Shown here piece after piece: positions 1-9,400 of a stretch of 50,587 bases of DNA; position 1 is the first letter of the stretch, and each line of letters begins with the position of its first letter. Location of the stretch: assembly GCA_040902885.1 (NCBI GenBank), contig JBBDWK010000006.1, forward strand, positions 1-50,587. The letters are read 5' to 3'. The translations under genes and the position numbers were made by a program. Below the pieces are notes generated by a model, which was not told the origin of the DNA, searched no databases, and saw nothing but the letters and a program-made list of their open reading frames with translations. This DNA comes from JBBDWK01 sp040902885. Its GTDB lineage: Bacteria > Acidobacteriota > Terriglobia > Bryobacterales > Bryobacteraceae.

Positions 1-55
1 TTGTGGGGACATTTCTAATGAACGCTCAAGGGGACATTATCAAAAACGCGCAACA
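1..55. mobile_element. probable end of an insertion sequence (IS21-like), cut by the window edge
   Basis: The first 55 bases do not fit the DUF1080 reading frame that follows. They hold two direct copies of GGGGACATT (5-13 and 30-38), 25 bp apart, and the segment finishes in ...GCAACA near 51-55, where coding similarity of the neighbouring gene begins. IS21-family elements end in TG...CA and carry spaced repeats in their ends that bind the transposase, which this resembles. The rest of the element would lie outside the window, so family and boundary are inferred. Confidence 0.4.
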
Positions 56-595
56 CTCGGCCACGGGATCGCGATAGCCCAGGTCGCCCTTCCAGGGCCC
101 CTGGTTATAGCGCGCAAACCGCGCCGAGCCGCCCCCTTGCCTTCGAGTGATCGTTTGACCGTCACGGGTAATCGAAGTTCCTTCGCCGACCAGGATGATC
201 TCGCCAGTACGGCCCTCGATCAACTGGAACTCAATCGATCTCGGCCATACCTGGTCCGGTCCGACCACATGGAAAAGAATACCGCTATCCCGTGCTTTGT
301 CCTTCCTGGGCGGGTGCGTCTCGACGCCCCACTTGAACTCCGCGCGCAGGTGATAGTTTTCGTATTCCTTCTAAGTGACGAAGTAACCATACTCAACGCC
401 CGAGACGCGGATCGTGCCCTTCTCGACGCGGAAGACGGTTTGTGGATCGCGATTTACGCCCTTCTCTCTCAGAACGGTGTCGAATCCTTCGAGGTTCTTC
501 CCGTTGAAGAGCTTCTTGAAATCGCCGCTACGCTCATCCGCGGCCGACAGTACGAGAGCCAAAACCGGTAGAACTGCGATACATTTCTGATTCAT
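26..595 (-). pseudogene. DUF1080 (3-keto-disaccharide hydrolase-like) secreted protein, disrupted
   Basis: The start at 595 has a good ribosome site (GGAGAG) and a short signal peptide ending near LSAADE. The DUF1080 opening motif FKKLFNGKNLEGF follows. An in-frame TAG (371-373) interrupts the domain, after which the same frame resumes with KEYENYHLRAEFKWG and continues through the typical SIEFQLIEGRTGEI region. At about base 55 the frame runs into non-homologous DNA and ends at 26, so the C-terminal strands are lost. DUF1080 proteins are jelly-roll, usually exported proteins linked to sugar breakdown. Two independent lesions (nonsense codon and probable IS insertion) argue for a dead gene. 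A sequencing error could explain only the first. Confidence 0.75.
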
Positions 596-652
596 GTCTT
601 CTCTCCAGATCGCGCCATGAAGTAAATCCACGTGCGAAGCCGCAAACTCAGG

Positions 653-2431
653 TTAGAAATCGGGGACGCCAAGTTTCCTTCGGCCTCCATCCGTGAGCCG
701 ATTGGCGTTCCAGTGCGGCTCCCACGTCTGTTCCACCACAACCTTCCGGACACCAGGGATCTTGAGAAGTTGATCGCGGACGGGCGTAGAGTTGCCTCCT
801 GAACCGTACGAGAAGTAGCCAACCAGAGGCCGTCCCCGGTGGGGCATGGCCATCACCACATGGACCACATCTCCGCGTACGCGCAGGTCGTAGACGAGAC
901 CGAGGTCGACCACACTCGGGCGGGCGGCGTAGAGCTGTTCGTCGAGGCAAGTCGCCAGCGCTTCCCACAGAATCTTCTTCGGAATCGGGCTATCGCCGGC
1001 TTCACCGTTCCGGGCGAGGCGTCCCTGGGGGCGCGCGGCCTGCAGTCCGGAGGGCAGGGAAGCGATCGAAGGGGTCAATGGGTTCATCAGGCGGTGGCGC
1101 ATGCTTTCCACCATTTGCGCTCCGCCCTCAACGGGGAATGGAGAAGTCAGGTACGCGTTCTTCTGCCTCAGGACGGCGCCGGCCGGCAGGGTTGCTCCGT
1201 GGAACAGTGCGCGGCTCCAGACGTGGCCGTGCCACTTGTAATAAAACAGCGGAGCACCGGTATGTTTCAGGCCATCGACGTTCTCCGCGGTATGCTCCAA
1301 AAAGAGTCCGATGAAGGAGTCGCGCGTGTCGCGGTTGAAGAAGCCCACCGACCAGAGGTTTTCGGCCTGGCCCTTTTCCACTGGACCCGTGCGCAGCTTG
1401 CCATCCGGGCCCATCCAGAGGATGTCGGTGAACGACATGCCGGAGAAGACCCATTCGTCGTCGCGCAGGTATTGAACCTCGATGTCTTTGATCACCTGCA
1501 TGGAGCCAACTTTGACGAACCACGGAGTGCCGGCGTAGAAACGGTACTCCACGAAGACGTTCATGCGCGACGGCGTGAACAGCGGATGAACGGTGGAGTA
1601 TGGAAAGCCCCAGCGGCGGACGGTCAGCGAGAGCGGACCTCGAAGGACCTCGTAATCCGGACAGGCGGGCCAGTTCGTGACGCGCAGTTTCTGGAAGTTG
1701 CCGGAGGTCACGTAGTCGTGAGCCCAGTCGATTCCGGGCGGCTCGCCGTGGCCTTCCCCTCCCGCGAACAGATCCTGGCCGTGCTCGCGTTTATAGACGA
1801 GTCGCTCCAACTGGCCCATCTGCTTGGAGAGCCTGCCGCGGAAGTGCTCGTTCTCGAAATCCAGACCAACGCCTTCGCCTTTGACCTCGAGGTCGGTAGG
1901 ATATTCCGGCAACTCGGCATCCGGGTTGCCATAAAAAATTAGCCAGTAAGTGCGCTGGTGTGCCGGCGAATCGGCAAAGAAGGTGATGCGGCACTGGCGC
2001 TCCTTACCGCGCCGCACCTCCTCCGTAACCTGGCTTCGGACCTCGCGCAGGGCGCCGCCGGAGACCTGCGCGACCCGCACTTCGCGCGTCAGCGACGCGG
2101 TTTGATCCTCGCGGAAGGCCGCCACGATCTCGATTGGTTCGCCGGAGCGCGAGAGGCCGACCGTCTCATCGAGCGCCAGGATCTTGGCATAAGGCCAGCC
2201 ATGGGCCCATTCCCGCCACTGCGGGGGCAGGCCGGAGACGGAGACGAAAGAGTCCGCGCCCAAGACCGGGTCCCCGATTGACGCCTGCTGCTGCTCGAGC
2301 GTGAGGGAATGGCGGAGGGAATCGCCGATAGAGCGCGCGAGCCGGTAGTCCCGCTTTCGGTACGCCGCTTCGAGCAGGCGCATCTTCTCGTCGAAAGTAT
2401 CGGTCCGTTGCCAATAGGTGGTCTCTCTCAT
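653..2431 (-). CDS. large beta-sandwich-like protein fused to a C-terminal DUF59/MIP18-like domain
   Basis: 592 residues with no signal peptide or membrane segment. Residues about 1-470 are rich in Trp, Tyr and Gly and look like an all-beta sugar-active or sugar-binding fold, but I cannot name the family. Residues about 490-590 match the DUF59/MIP18 pattern (VVDLGLVYDLRV, PGVRKVVVEQTWEPHW, then a basic tail). MIP18 proteins act in Fe-S cluster assembly and carry a conserved Cys after the second strand. Here that position reads MAMPHRGRP and has no Cys, so a cluster role is doubtful. The ATG follows the truncated receptor stop by 12 bp, which suggests co-transcription with it and with the DUF1080 pseudogene downstream. 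Confidence 0.7.
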   Translation of the reverse strand: MRETTYWQRTDTFDEKMRLLEAAYRKRDYRLARSIGDSLRHSLTLEQQQASIGDPVLGADSFVSVSGLPPQWREWAHGWPYAKILALDETVGLSRSGEPIEIVAAFREDQTASLTREVRVAQVSGGALREVRSQVTEEVRRGKERQCRITFFADSPAHQRTYWLIFYGNPDAELPEYPTDLEVKGEGVGLDFENEHFRGRLSKQMGQLERLVYKREHGQDLFAGGEGHGEPPGIDWAHDYVTSGNFQKLRVTNWPACPDYEVLRGPLSLTVRRWGFPYSTVHPLFTPSRMNVFVEYRFYAGTPWFVKVGSMQVIKDIEVQYLRDDEWVFSGMSFTDILWMGPDGKLRTGPVEKGQAENLWSVGFFNRDTRDSFIGLFLEHTAENVDGLKHTGAPLFYYKWHGHVWSRALFHGATLPAGAVLRQKNAYLTSPFPVEGGAQMVESMRHRLMNPLTPSIASLPSGLQAARPQGRLARNGEAGDSPIPKKILWEALATCLDEQLYAARPSVVDLGLVYDLRVRGDVVHVVMAMPHRGRPLVGYFSYGSGGNSTPVRDQLLKIPGVRKVVVEQTWEPHWNANRLTDGGRRKLGVPDF

Positions 2432-2443
2432 CCTTGCAGCCGT

Positions 2444-4432
2444 TTAGAAGTAGAACTTCGCGGCAATCATGATTTGCCGTGGCAGTCCCTGCTGGGTCGT
2501 GATCGTTCCGAACGCCCGGTTCGGCAACGAATTAATGGGCGTTCCCGCATTCATGTGATTGAGAATATTCTGCCCTTCGAAACGAAGCTGCACATAACGG
2601 GATTCGGCGCCGAGGCTGATGTTCTTGAGCAAGGCAAAGTCCCACTGGCTGAAAGCCGGCGCGCGCATGCCTTGCAGCGTAGCGCCCACTCCTCCGATCT
2701 CCATATCGACCACCGGACGGAAACTGCCCGGGTTGAAGTACGGGGTAAAACCGGCCGACCCCTCGAGCGCGGTGTGTCCGGAAACGCCATTATCGTATGA
2801 GATCCGCGGCTCGACAAACGTCGGCCGGCTCAATTTGCCTTGTCCGATCGTGATGTAGTTGCGGCAGAAGCCGGAAGCGCAGATGACGGAGAATGGATTG
2901 CCGCTGCGGTATGTGGTCGTGCCCGCCGCGCTCCATCCTCCGATGATGCCGTTCACCAGGCTGCCCACGTTTCCGCCGAAGCGCTTGCCGCGGCCGAAGG
3001 GAAGGTCGACGACGTAATTGAACAGGAAGCGATGCTTCACGTCGTAGTCGGAGTATCCGTAGATCTCGTCCATGCCCATATTGGCTTGCGGGGGGCCGTT
3101 GCTGTTCCCGATGGAGCCGACGTTGTGAATACCTTGCGCGCCAATGCCGCCGCCGGCCTGAAGGGCCTTGCCAAAAGTGTAGTTCGACAGGAAGCTGAAG
3201 CCATTAGCAAAACGGTGCTCAATCTGCGCGTAGCCCGAATTGAAGTTGGAATAGCCGACAGGATCGTTGACGGACCAGAGTTCACGCCACAGCGGATGTA
3301 CTTGCATAATGCGGCCGAGGAAGTTGGTGGCTCCGCCCTGTGTGGTGTTCGGCGGAATCTGGCCGTAAAAAGGATTGGTGATCTGCCTGTTCAAGGCCGT
3401 GCCGAGCGGGACCGCCAGCGTGTTGTATGAATCCTGCACGCTGTGCAAATTACCGAAGAAGGGCAGTTTGCGGCCGAAGTTGCCATTGTATGCGGCTTCC
3501 ACAACCCAGGTATTCGCGCCCGATCCGAATTCGCGCTGGATGTTAATCTGGACCACGTGCTCGTACCCGGGATACTGATCGGTTGCCGGCAACACGAACC
3601 AATTTCCCAGAGTGGAACGATTGAGCGCGTCAATGTTTCGCGTAAAGGGCACGTAGCCAAGCCCGCCGGATAGCGGATTGCTGAAGCTGGTGGGGTATGT
3701 GAGGCCGCCATCCGGAGTACCGTCCTGGCTCAGACGGGCGAAATCGCCAAACCCAACGTTGTCGACGGCGGAGTTGAGGAAGCGGTCCCCGGTGAGGGTC
3801 AGGAAGGCCTTGCCATAGCTGGCTCGTATCACCGTGCGCGGCATCACCCGATAGGCCAGGCCCAGCCGCGGCGCGAGGTTGAACGGATAGGATTTCTGCA
3901 GCGTGCGTCCCGGATACTCAGGTGTACCCATGAGAGCGGCTCGGCCGTAGATGCCCTTGGAAATCCATTCGGGAGCGGCAAAGCTGATTCCGGCTTCGCG
4001 CTGGGCCTGCTCCCAGCTCCAGCCGGTGTTGGGCTGGATGTTCCACTTGTAGCTGGGGTCCCAGAAAATCTGCCGGTCGAAGCGCTCGAGGCGGGGCGGT
4101 TCATAGTCCCAGCGGACGCCGAGGTTGAGAGTAAGCTTGGGGGTGATCTTCCAATCGTCCTGGATATAGGCGCCTTGATAGGTTTGTGCCGAGGCGGGCC
4201 CGGCAATCTGCACGCCTTGCCCCCAGGTCGCCGTACCCAGCAGGAAGCTGGCCATGGGATGGCCGGTCACGGGGCTGTCGTAATACTGGGAGGTTACGCG
4301 CCGTTCGGTTGCGAGTGAGAAACTGCCTCCGGTCGTGACGTTCGAATAATAACGGCGGTGCTCATAGCCAAGCTTGAGCGTGTGCTTGCCGAGGAGCTTT
4401 TGCATGTTCCGATCGAAGAATGAATTGAACAC
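2444..4432 (-). pseudogene. Oar-type TonB-dependent receptor, 5'-truncated
   Basis: The readable frame starts with GTG (4432), in the middle of what should be a 1,000-1,250-residue receptor. It encodes only the C-terminal 662 residues: beta-barrel strands such as LTLNLGVRWDYEPP, GKHTLKLGYEHRRYY, and the outer-membrane terminal ...MIAAKFYF. The signal peptide, carboxypeptidase-regulatory domain and plug (about 500 residues, compare the intact receptors at 9401-12622 and 36463-40200) are absent. The frame stays open upstream only to about 4501, with no better start. The product would have no export signal. A strong promoter lies directly upstream, so the gene may still be transcribed and may drive the following DUF59-fusion gene. 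Confidence 0.75.
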
Positions 4433-4447
4433 ACGCCGTATGTGGGG

Positions 4448-4476
4448 AGTATACTGAGGGGCCCAGGGCCTGTCAA
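4448..4476 (-). promoter_or_regulatory. consensus sigma-70 promoter before the truncated receptor
   Basis: On the minus strand TTGACA (4476-4471) and TATACT (4453-4448) are separated by exactly 17 bp, close to a perfect housekeeping promoter. It ends 15 bp before the GTG at 4432. This may be the original receptor promoter left after a deletion removed the 5' coding part. Confidence 0.65.
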
Positions 4477-4570
4477 CGAAAACGCCGCCAAAAACTCCGC
4501 ATCATAATCGGGCGCTCCGCAACTCCGAAGTCTTGTTGCAAACTCCCGGTCTGTCCACTACTCTCTTCGC

Positions 4571-6154
4571 ATGGGCCGCCACCACCATCCAACACGCCGC
4601 GAAATCCTGGACTCGATTCCAATCCTGGGAGCCGGCAGTTTGCTCCTGCCGCGAAATCCGCTCCTGGGCCAGAGGCCCGACACAAGGACGCCGGCGGTGA
4701 TTCGCGGGAAGCTGCTCGACTCGGACGGGGGAGAACCGGTGGCCGCCAAGGTCCGCGTCACGAACACCGCTTCGGGTGAATCCTACTTGCCCGCCCAGGC
4801 CATCAAAACGATGCCGCAGCGCACGCAGCCTGGCGTGCGCCAGTATTTCTATGCCCGTGGCGAGTATGAAGCCGCTGTCCCGCCGGGCCGCTACAGCATT
4901 GAGGTAGTGCGCGGTATCGATCACGAAGCCGAGGTGCAGTTCACCGAAGTTGGCGCGGGAATCGCGCATACCATGGATTTCCGCATAAGACGCATTAAAG
5001 ACATGCATGCCGCCGGATGGTATTCCGGAAACACCCATACCCATTACCATCTGGAGATCGACGAAGATCCGGACGATAGGTTGCGAATGGTGCCGCCGGC
5101 CGAGGCGTTAGACGTCAGTTGCATCAGCTATCTGATCCGCAACGACTCGCCGTATATCACCAACCGCTATCCCATTGGATTACTGCCCGAGTTTTCAAGG
5201 CACGGCACGCTGATGGCCATGGGCGAGGAGGCGCGCAACAATTCCCGCTTCGAGACCATCGGCTACGGCCATTGTCTCTTCCTGAATATCCCGCGTCTGG
5301 TTGAGCCGGTTTCCACCGGGCTTCTGTCCAATGAACCTGGGGCAGCGGATTTCCCGACGCTCTCCATGTTGTGCGAGGAAGCGAAACGCATCGGGGGCAC
5401 CACGATATGGTGCCACAACGGCATGGGGATGGAGTTGCCCGTTGCTGTTGCACTCGGCCAGGTGGATGCCTTCAACCTCGCCGACGGACTCGACGCCGAT
5501 TATGCCCGTTACTACCGCCTGCTCGGCGCGGGTTTTCGTTTGCCGGTCTCCTCGGGCACGGACTGGTGGATCTACGACCATAACCGCGTGTACGTGAAGT
5601 GCGAGGGCCCATTCAACTACAACAATTGGATGGCCGGGATCCGCGCCGGCCGCACCTTCGTTTCCAATGGTCCGCTATTGGAGCTGAAGGTGAACGGCCG
5701 CGAACCGGGAGCGACGCTCGACGGTCTCGACCCGGCCAAGCCGCTGCGAGTGGAAGCTCATGCCGTCTCACGCCTTCCCTTCGACCGGTTGGAGATTATT
5801 CAGAACGGTGAGATTGTGGCCGAATCGCTCGCCGTTGGACAGCGTGAATCGCGGACCGAGCACGAGATTCCCGTCACCCGTGGTGGCTGGGTGGCCGCGC
5901 GCGTCCGGTCGTCGGCGAAAACGCACGCAGGGACAAAAGTCTTCGCCCACACGGGCCCGATATATTTGCGAATTCCAGGCGCCCCCTACAGGCAGGCGGA
6001 ATCCTGCGGCGCTTTCATCGATGAGATCGAAGAGTCGAAACGCTTCATCCGCAAGAGCTACAAGTTCGCCAGCCAAGCCGACCTGGCGATTGCCCTTGGC
6101 CGCTTTGACAAGGGGCGCGAGCGCTATATCGAGCTTACCCGAACGTCGGAATGA
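4571..6154 (+). CDS. CehA/McbA-family (PHP-type) metallohydrolase, Tat-exported
   Basis: 527 residues. The N-terminus has a twin-arginine motif (TRREIL) followed by a hydrophobic stretch, which suggests folded export. Residues 40-140 look like a carboxypeptidase-regulatory-type beta domain (IRGKLLDSDGGEPVAAKVRV). The metal site begins at SGNTHTHYH (about residue 155), followed by WCHNGMG and SSGTDWWIYDHNRVY, which match the spaced His/Asp ligands of PHP-like hydrolases such as CehA/McbA. Members hydrolyse phosphoesters or carbamates. The actual substrate is unknown. The gene stands alone, divergent from the truncated receptor and convergent with the dehydrogenase gene, 22 bp away. No convincing ribosome site precedes the ATG. 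Confidence 0.8.
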   Translation: MGRHHHPTRREILDSIPILGAGSLLLPRNPLLGQRPDTRTPAVIRGKLLDSDGGEPVAAKVRVTNTASGESYLPAQAIKTMPQRTQPGVRQYFYARGEYEAAVPPGRYSIEVVRGIDHEAEVQFTEVGAGIAHTMDFRIRRIKDMHAAGWYSGNTHTHYHLEIDEDPDDRLRMVPPAEALDVSCISYLIRNDSPYITNRYPIGLLPEFSRHGTLMAMGEEARNNSRFETIGYGHCLFLNIPRLVEPVSTGLLSNEPGAADFPTLSMLCEEAKRIGGTTIWCHNGMGMELPVAVALGQVDAFNLADGLDADYARYYRLLGAGFRLPVSSGTDWWIYDHNRVYVKCEGPFNYNNWMAGIRAGRTFVSNGPLLELKVNGREPGATLDGLDPAKPLRVEAHAVSRLPFDRLEIIQNGEIVAESLAVGQRESRTEHEIPVTRGGWVAARVRSSAKTHAGTKVFAHTGPIYLRIPGAPYRQAESCGAFIDEIEESKRFIRKSYKFASQADLAIALGRFDKGRERYIELTRTSE

Positions 6155-6176
6155 CAGGACTTCATATCGGCGACGA

Positions 6177-9100
6177 TCAATCGGTCGCTAGGGCCGCTTG
6201 GCGTGACGTCTGAGACTGGAGGAACGCGAGCAGGTCGGTCAGCTCAGCCTGGGTGAGCGCCGTATCGAAACCATCGGGCATCAGGGATACGGTTGACGGC
6301 TCCATGGAAACAACTTCCTTGGCCGGTATCCGCACCACGTCCCCCGGGCCGGACACCAGCACGACCATGCCACCCGACCCTGAGCCCTGGCGAACACCGG
6401 TGTAGACTGCGTTGGCTGTTGTCACCCGATAGACCTCATGCCCCGGCACAAAGCTTGCACTCGGGAAGACGATGGCCTCCAGTATGTCGAGGCCGGAGCG
6501 TACGGCGCCAACGGAAGTCAGGTCAGGTCCTACGTGGCCGCCTTCGGGTCCGATAGTGTGACAGCTCGAGCAAGCCACCTTCTTTCCGAAGAACATCTGC
6601 CGGCCGCGGCCGATATCTCCACCCGCGGTTAGCAGCGGCTCCAATTCCTTTAAGCGGGCAGCCCGGGAGTTCTTCTCGTTGAGAACCTGGTCCAGCAGCG
6701 GTTTGGCGGCGGTTTGAACGGAGCGGGAGTAGTTCTTCAACAACTCTTCCAGGCGCTCTCCGGCCATGCCGCTCAGCGGGGCGCGGGCGTTGAGCAATGC
6801 GTCCACGAGGGCGCGCGCCACGTGCTCCTCCCGCGAATGGTCGAAGGCGTTGAACAGGACCGGCAACACAAGGGGGTCCGCCTGACCCAGGTAATCCCGT
6901 GCCAGCGCCAGCAGTTGTTCCTTCGAGAGATTGGTTTTGCTCAGAGCCTGAGCCGCTGACAGCCGGACCTCGGCGTCCTGGTCCGTGCGCAAGGTCTCGA
7001 GCAGAAAACGGAAGCCGGAGTCGGCAAGCCCGGGACGGTGAGCAGCAAGCGCAATCAGCGCTGCGACGCGTACACCCGGGGTTTGGCTTTGGTCTCCGGC
7101 AATGCGTTCCAGTTGGCCCCCCGCCTCGAGAATCCGGCGCGAGCCGGCCAGAGTGACCACTCTTGCATGGACTTTCACGTGCGAGCGATCGAGCAACTGC
7201 CGGATTTGCGCGATCCAACTGGCGGGCATCTTCTCCAGCGAGCACCGGTCCATGGTGTCGAGTAAGAAGACTTGCCGGTCCGCATCGTTGGACGAGGCGA
7301 CGAGCAGGTCAACCAGCATCTGCTGCGTGCCCTCGTCCGAGCAGAATGGGAGCACGGTTCGGCGTAACGATTCCGCCTCCTCCTCGCCTATGCTTCGCTT
7401 TTCGAGACGCGTGCGCAGAAACTGCCGGATATCCGCGGACCAGTCCGGGTGATGTCCGGCCACCCAGAGGGCGGCGTTGCTGAGCTGCTCATTGGTCGCG
7501 TTAAGCTGCGCCACCAGGTGCTCGCGCCGCAGCGGGTTGCCGTCCATCTGGTCAAGGGCGATCAGCGCGGCCTTACGCACCTGGGGATTACTGTGACTCA
7601 AGGCCTCGATTACGGGGGCCGGCTGGCGCAGGCGTATCAGGGCATAGATAACAGCGTGCTCCACAAAACGCCCCTCAAGATCGGCTGAGGCCGCTAGCAG
7701 GGCGGGAACGGCGCTTGTATCGCCGATGCGGCCGAGCGCTTCAGCGGCCTGGCGCCGCACGGCCGCATCATCCCGCTTTACCATTTCGGCCAGGCGGCTC
7801 ACTGCCGCCTGATCCTGGTTGAGTCCCGCCATGCGAGCGGCCGCCACGCGCACGAGGACATCGCGGTCGCTCAAAGCGGCGCGCACGGCCTCGGCGGATT
7901 TCGGATTCGGGATGCGGCCGAGAGCGAACACCGCCGCCGTACGAGCCTCCGGCGAGGCGGATTTTTGCAAGACGAGCGCCAGCGGCTGGATTGCCGGTAC
8001 AGCCGCCTGGACCAGGCGATCCACTGCCTGATCGCGCACCGCGAAGCGGGGATCTTCGAGGAGCCGCGCCAGTTCGGCGGGCGCCGCATCGGCCATGCCG
8101 AGTTTCCCGCCCCGGGGATCATCCACGCGCGGGGCATTCTTTCTGCGCACGCGATAGACGGCGCCTTTGAACTGGGGCTTGGAGATCCGCGATACCGGAC
8201 AGCCATGCAGGAACCATCCTCCGGTATCCACCACGAGCAGGCTTCCGTCGGCATCCTCCAGCACGTCGGTAGGATGGAAATCGATGTCTTCGGAGGTCAG
8301 AAAGTCCGAGTCGTCCGTGCGGAATGTGCCGTCTTCCCGGTGAAGAATGTGTCTGAGGATGCGGTGCGGGTTGAAATGGGCGCTGAAGAGGTTGCCCTTG
8401 TAGTCCGCTCCCAGATGGTCGCTGCGGTAGTAATGCAACCCGGCTGGAGCGACCCTCGCGAATTTAGTGACGGCGGGCATCAGGTCACCCGTGCGCTTGT
8501 ACATTTTGTTGTCCGATATGGCGGTCCATTTCGGATATACAGCGCCGTCTACATAGTGCAGCAGGGCGTCCCGCACCCCGTTCATGGGCTGCGAGTAGTA
8601 GGTCATCGTGCCGATTGTCTCGCCCGCGGGAGTGAATGTGACTTCCACGGGATTATCGAACCCGCCGCCGACGAACCACTCCAGCCGTGTGCCGTCCGGC
8701 TGCAAGCGGAAGACGCGGCCTCCGGGCCCCTGCAGGACCGGCCCCTCCTTGGTCTGAACCTTGTATGCGGAGGGAGAGTAGGTCAGATACATCCAGCCAT
8801 CCGGACCCAGGTATGGTCCGTGGAGCGTCGTGGCATTGGCCTTGAGGGGCCAGCCGGTCAGAATCACTTCGCGCCGGTCGGCAACACCGTCGTTATTCGT
8901 ATCGGTGTAACGCACCAGGTCCGGCGGAGCGGCCACATACAGGCTGCCCCGGTACCACTGCGCGCCCATCGACATGGTGATGCGGTCGGCGAACACGGTA
9001 GTCCGGTCGAACGCGCCGTCACCGTCGATATCCTCGATCATGCGAATGCGGAAACTCGGGGTTTCGCCGGCTTCCTGATCGGTCGTGTTCTTGCCGGCCG

Positions 9101-9389
9101 ACTCACAGAGAAAGAGGCGCCCGCGGTCGTCAAGAACGGCGAACATCGGGTAAGAGACGAGATCCGGCCCGGCGGCCAGGCTCACCTCAAATCCCTCCGG
9201 GACGCGGATCGCATCCAATCCTTTGGCGCCGGAGGTGAGATCCAGAAGCATCTGGCTCACCTTGCCGCGGCGGCCCCGCGACGCCTGTTTTTTCCCGGAG
9301 CCGTTGTTAAGGATTACGGCTCCCGCCAGCACGACAACAAGCAGGGCCAGAACGCCGCCCCAAGCGAGTTTGCGACGAGTCAGTGTCAC
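6177..9389 (-). CDS. PVC-type membrane-bound dehydrogenase with HEAT repeats and C-terminal cytochrome c domain
   Basis: 1,070 residues from a GTG start with GAGGT upstream. One N-terminal membrane anchor (residues about 8-28) is followed by a six-bladed beta-propeller like soluble glucose/sorbosone dehydrogenases (IRVPEGFEVSLAAGPDLVSYP, LHGPYLGPDGWMYLTYSPS). Residues about 440-880 are HEAT repeats. A C-terminal haem site CSSCH lies in KVACSSCHTIGPEGGHVGPDLTSVG. This is the domain order of the PVC-type haem-binding CxxCH family, thought to oxidise sugars or related compounds in the periplasm and pass electrons to haem. The gene begins 11 bp after the receptor gene, so uptake and oxidation of the same kind of substrate is plausible. 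Confidence 0.88.
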   Translation of the reverse strand: MTLTRRKLAWGGVLALLVVVLAGAVILNNGSGKKQASRGRRGKVSQMLLDLTSGAKGLDAIRVPEGFEVSLAAGPDLVSYPMFAVLDDRGRLFLCESAGKNTTDQEAGETPSFRIRMIEDIDGDGAFDRTTVFADRITMSMGAQWYRGSLYVAAPPDLVRYTDTNNDGVADRREVILTGWPLKANATTLHGPYLGPDGWMYLTYSPSAYKVQTKEGPVLQGPGGRVFRLQPDGTRLEWFVGGGFDNPVEVTFTPAGETIGTMTYYSQPMNGVRDALLHYVDGAVYPKWTAISDNKMYKRTGDLMPAVTKFARVAPAGLHYYRSDHLGADYKGNLFSAHFNPHRILRHILHREDGTFRTDDSDFLTSEDIDFHPTDVLEDADGSLLVVDTGGWFLHGCPVSRISKPQFKGAVYRVRRKNAPRVDDPRGGKLGMADAAPAELARLLEDPRFAVRDQAVDRLVQAAVPAIQPLALVLQKSASPEARTAAVFALGRIPNPKSAEAVRAALSDRDVLVRVAAARMAGLNQDQAAVSRLAEMVKRDDAAVRRQAAEALGRIGDTSAVPALLAASADLEGRFVEHAVIYALIRLRQPAPVIEALSHSNPQVRKAALIALDQMDGNPLRREHLVAQLNATNEQLSNAALWVAGHHPDWSADIRQFLRTRLEKRSIGEEEAESLRRTVLPFCSDEGTQQMLVDLLVASSNDADRQVFLLDTMDRCSLEKMPASWIAQIRQLLDRSHVKVHARVVTLAGSRRILEAGGQLERIAGDQSQTPGVRVAALIALAAHRPGLADSGFRFLLETLRTDQDAEVRLSAAQALSKTNLSKEQLLALARDYLGQADPLVLPVLFNAFDHSREEHVARALVDALLNARAPLSGMAGERLEELLKNYSRSVQTAAKPLLDQVLNEKNSRAARLKELEPLLTAGGDIGRGRQMFFGKKVACSSCHTIGPEGGHVGPDLTSVGAVRSGLDILEAIVFPSASFVPGHEVYRVTTANAVYTGVRQGSGSGGMVVLVSGPGDVVRIPAKEVVSMEPSTVSLMPDGFDTALTQAELTDLLAFLQSQTSRQAALATD

Positions 9390-9400
9390 CGGTGTTTACC

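Noticed and set aside
839..1942. Long plus-strand open frame (367 codons)
   Set aside because: It is antisense to the DUF59-fusion gene, has no recognisable domain, and high GC makes such mirror frames common.
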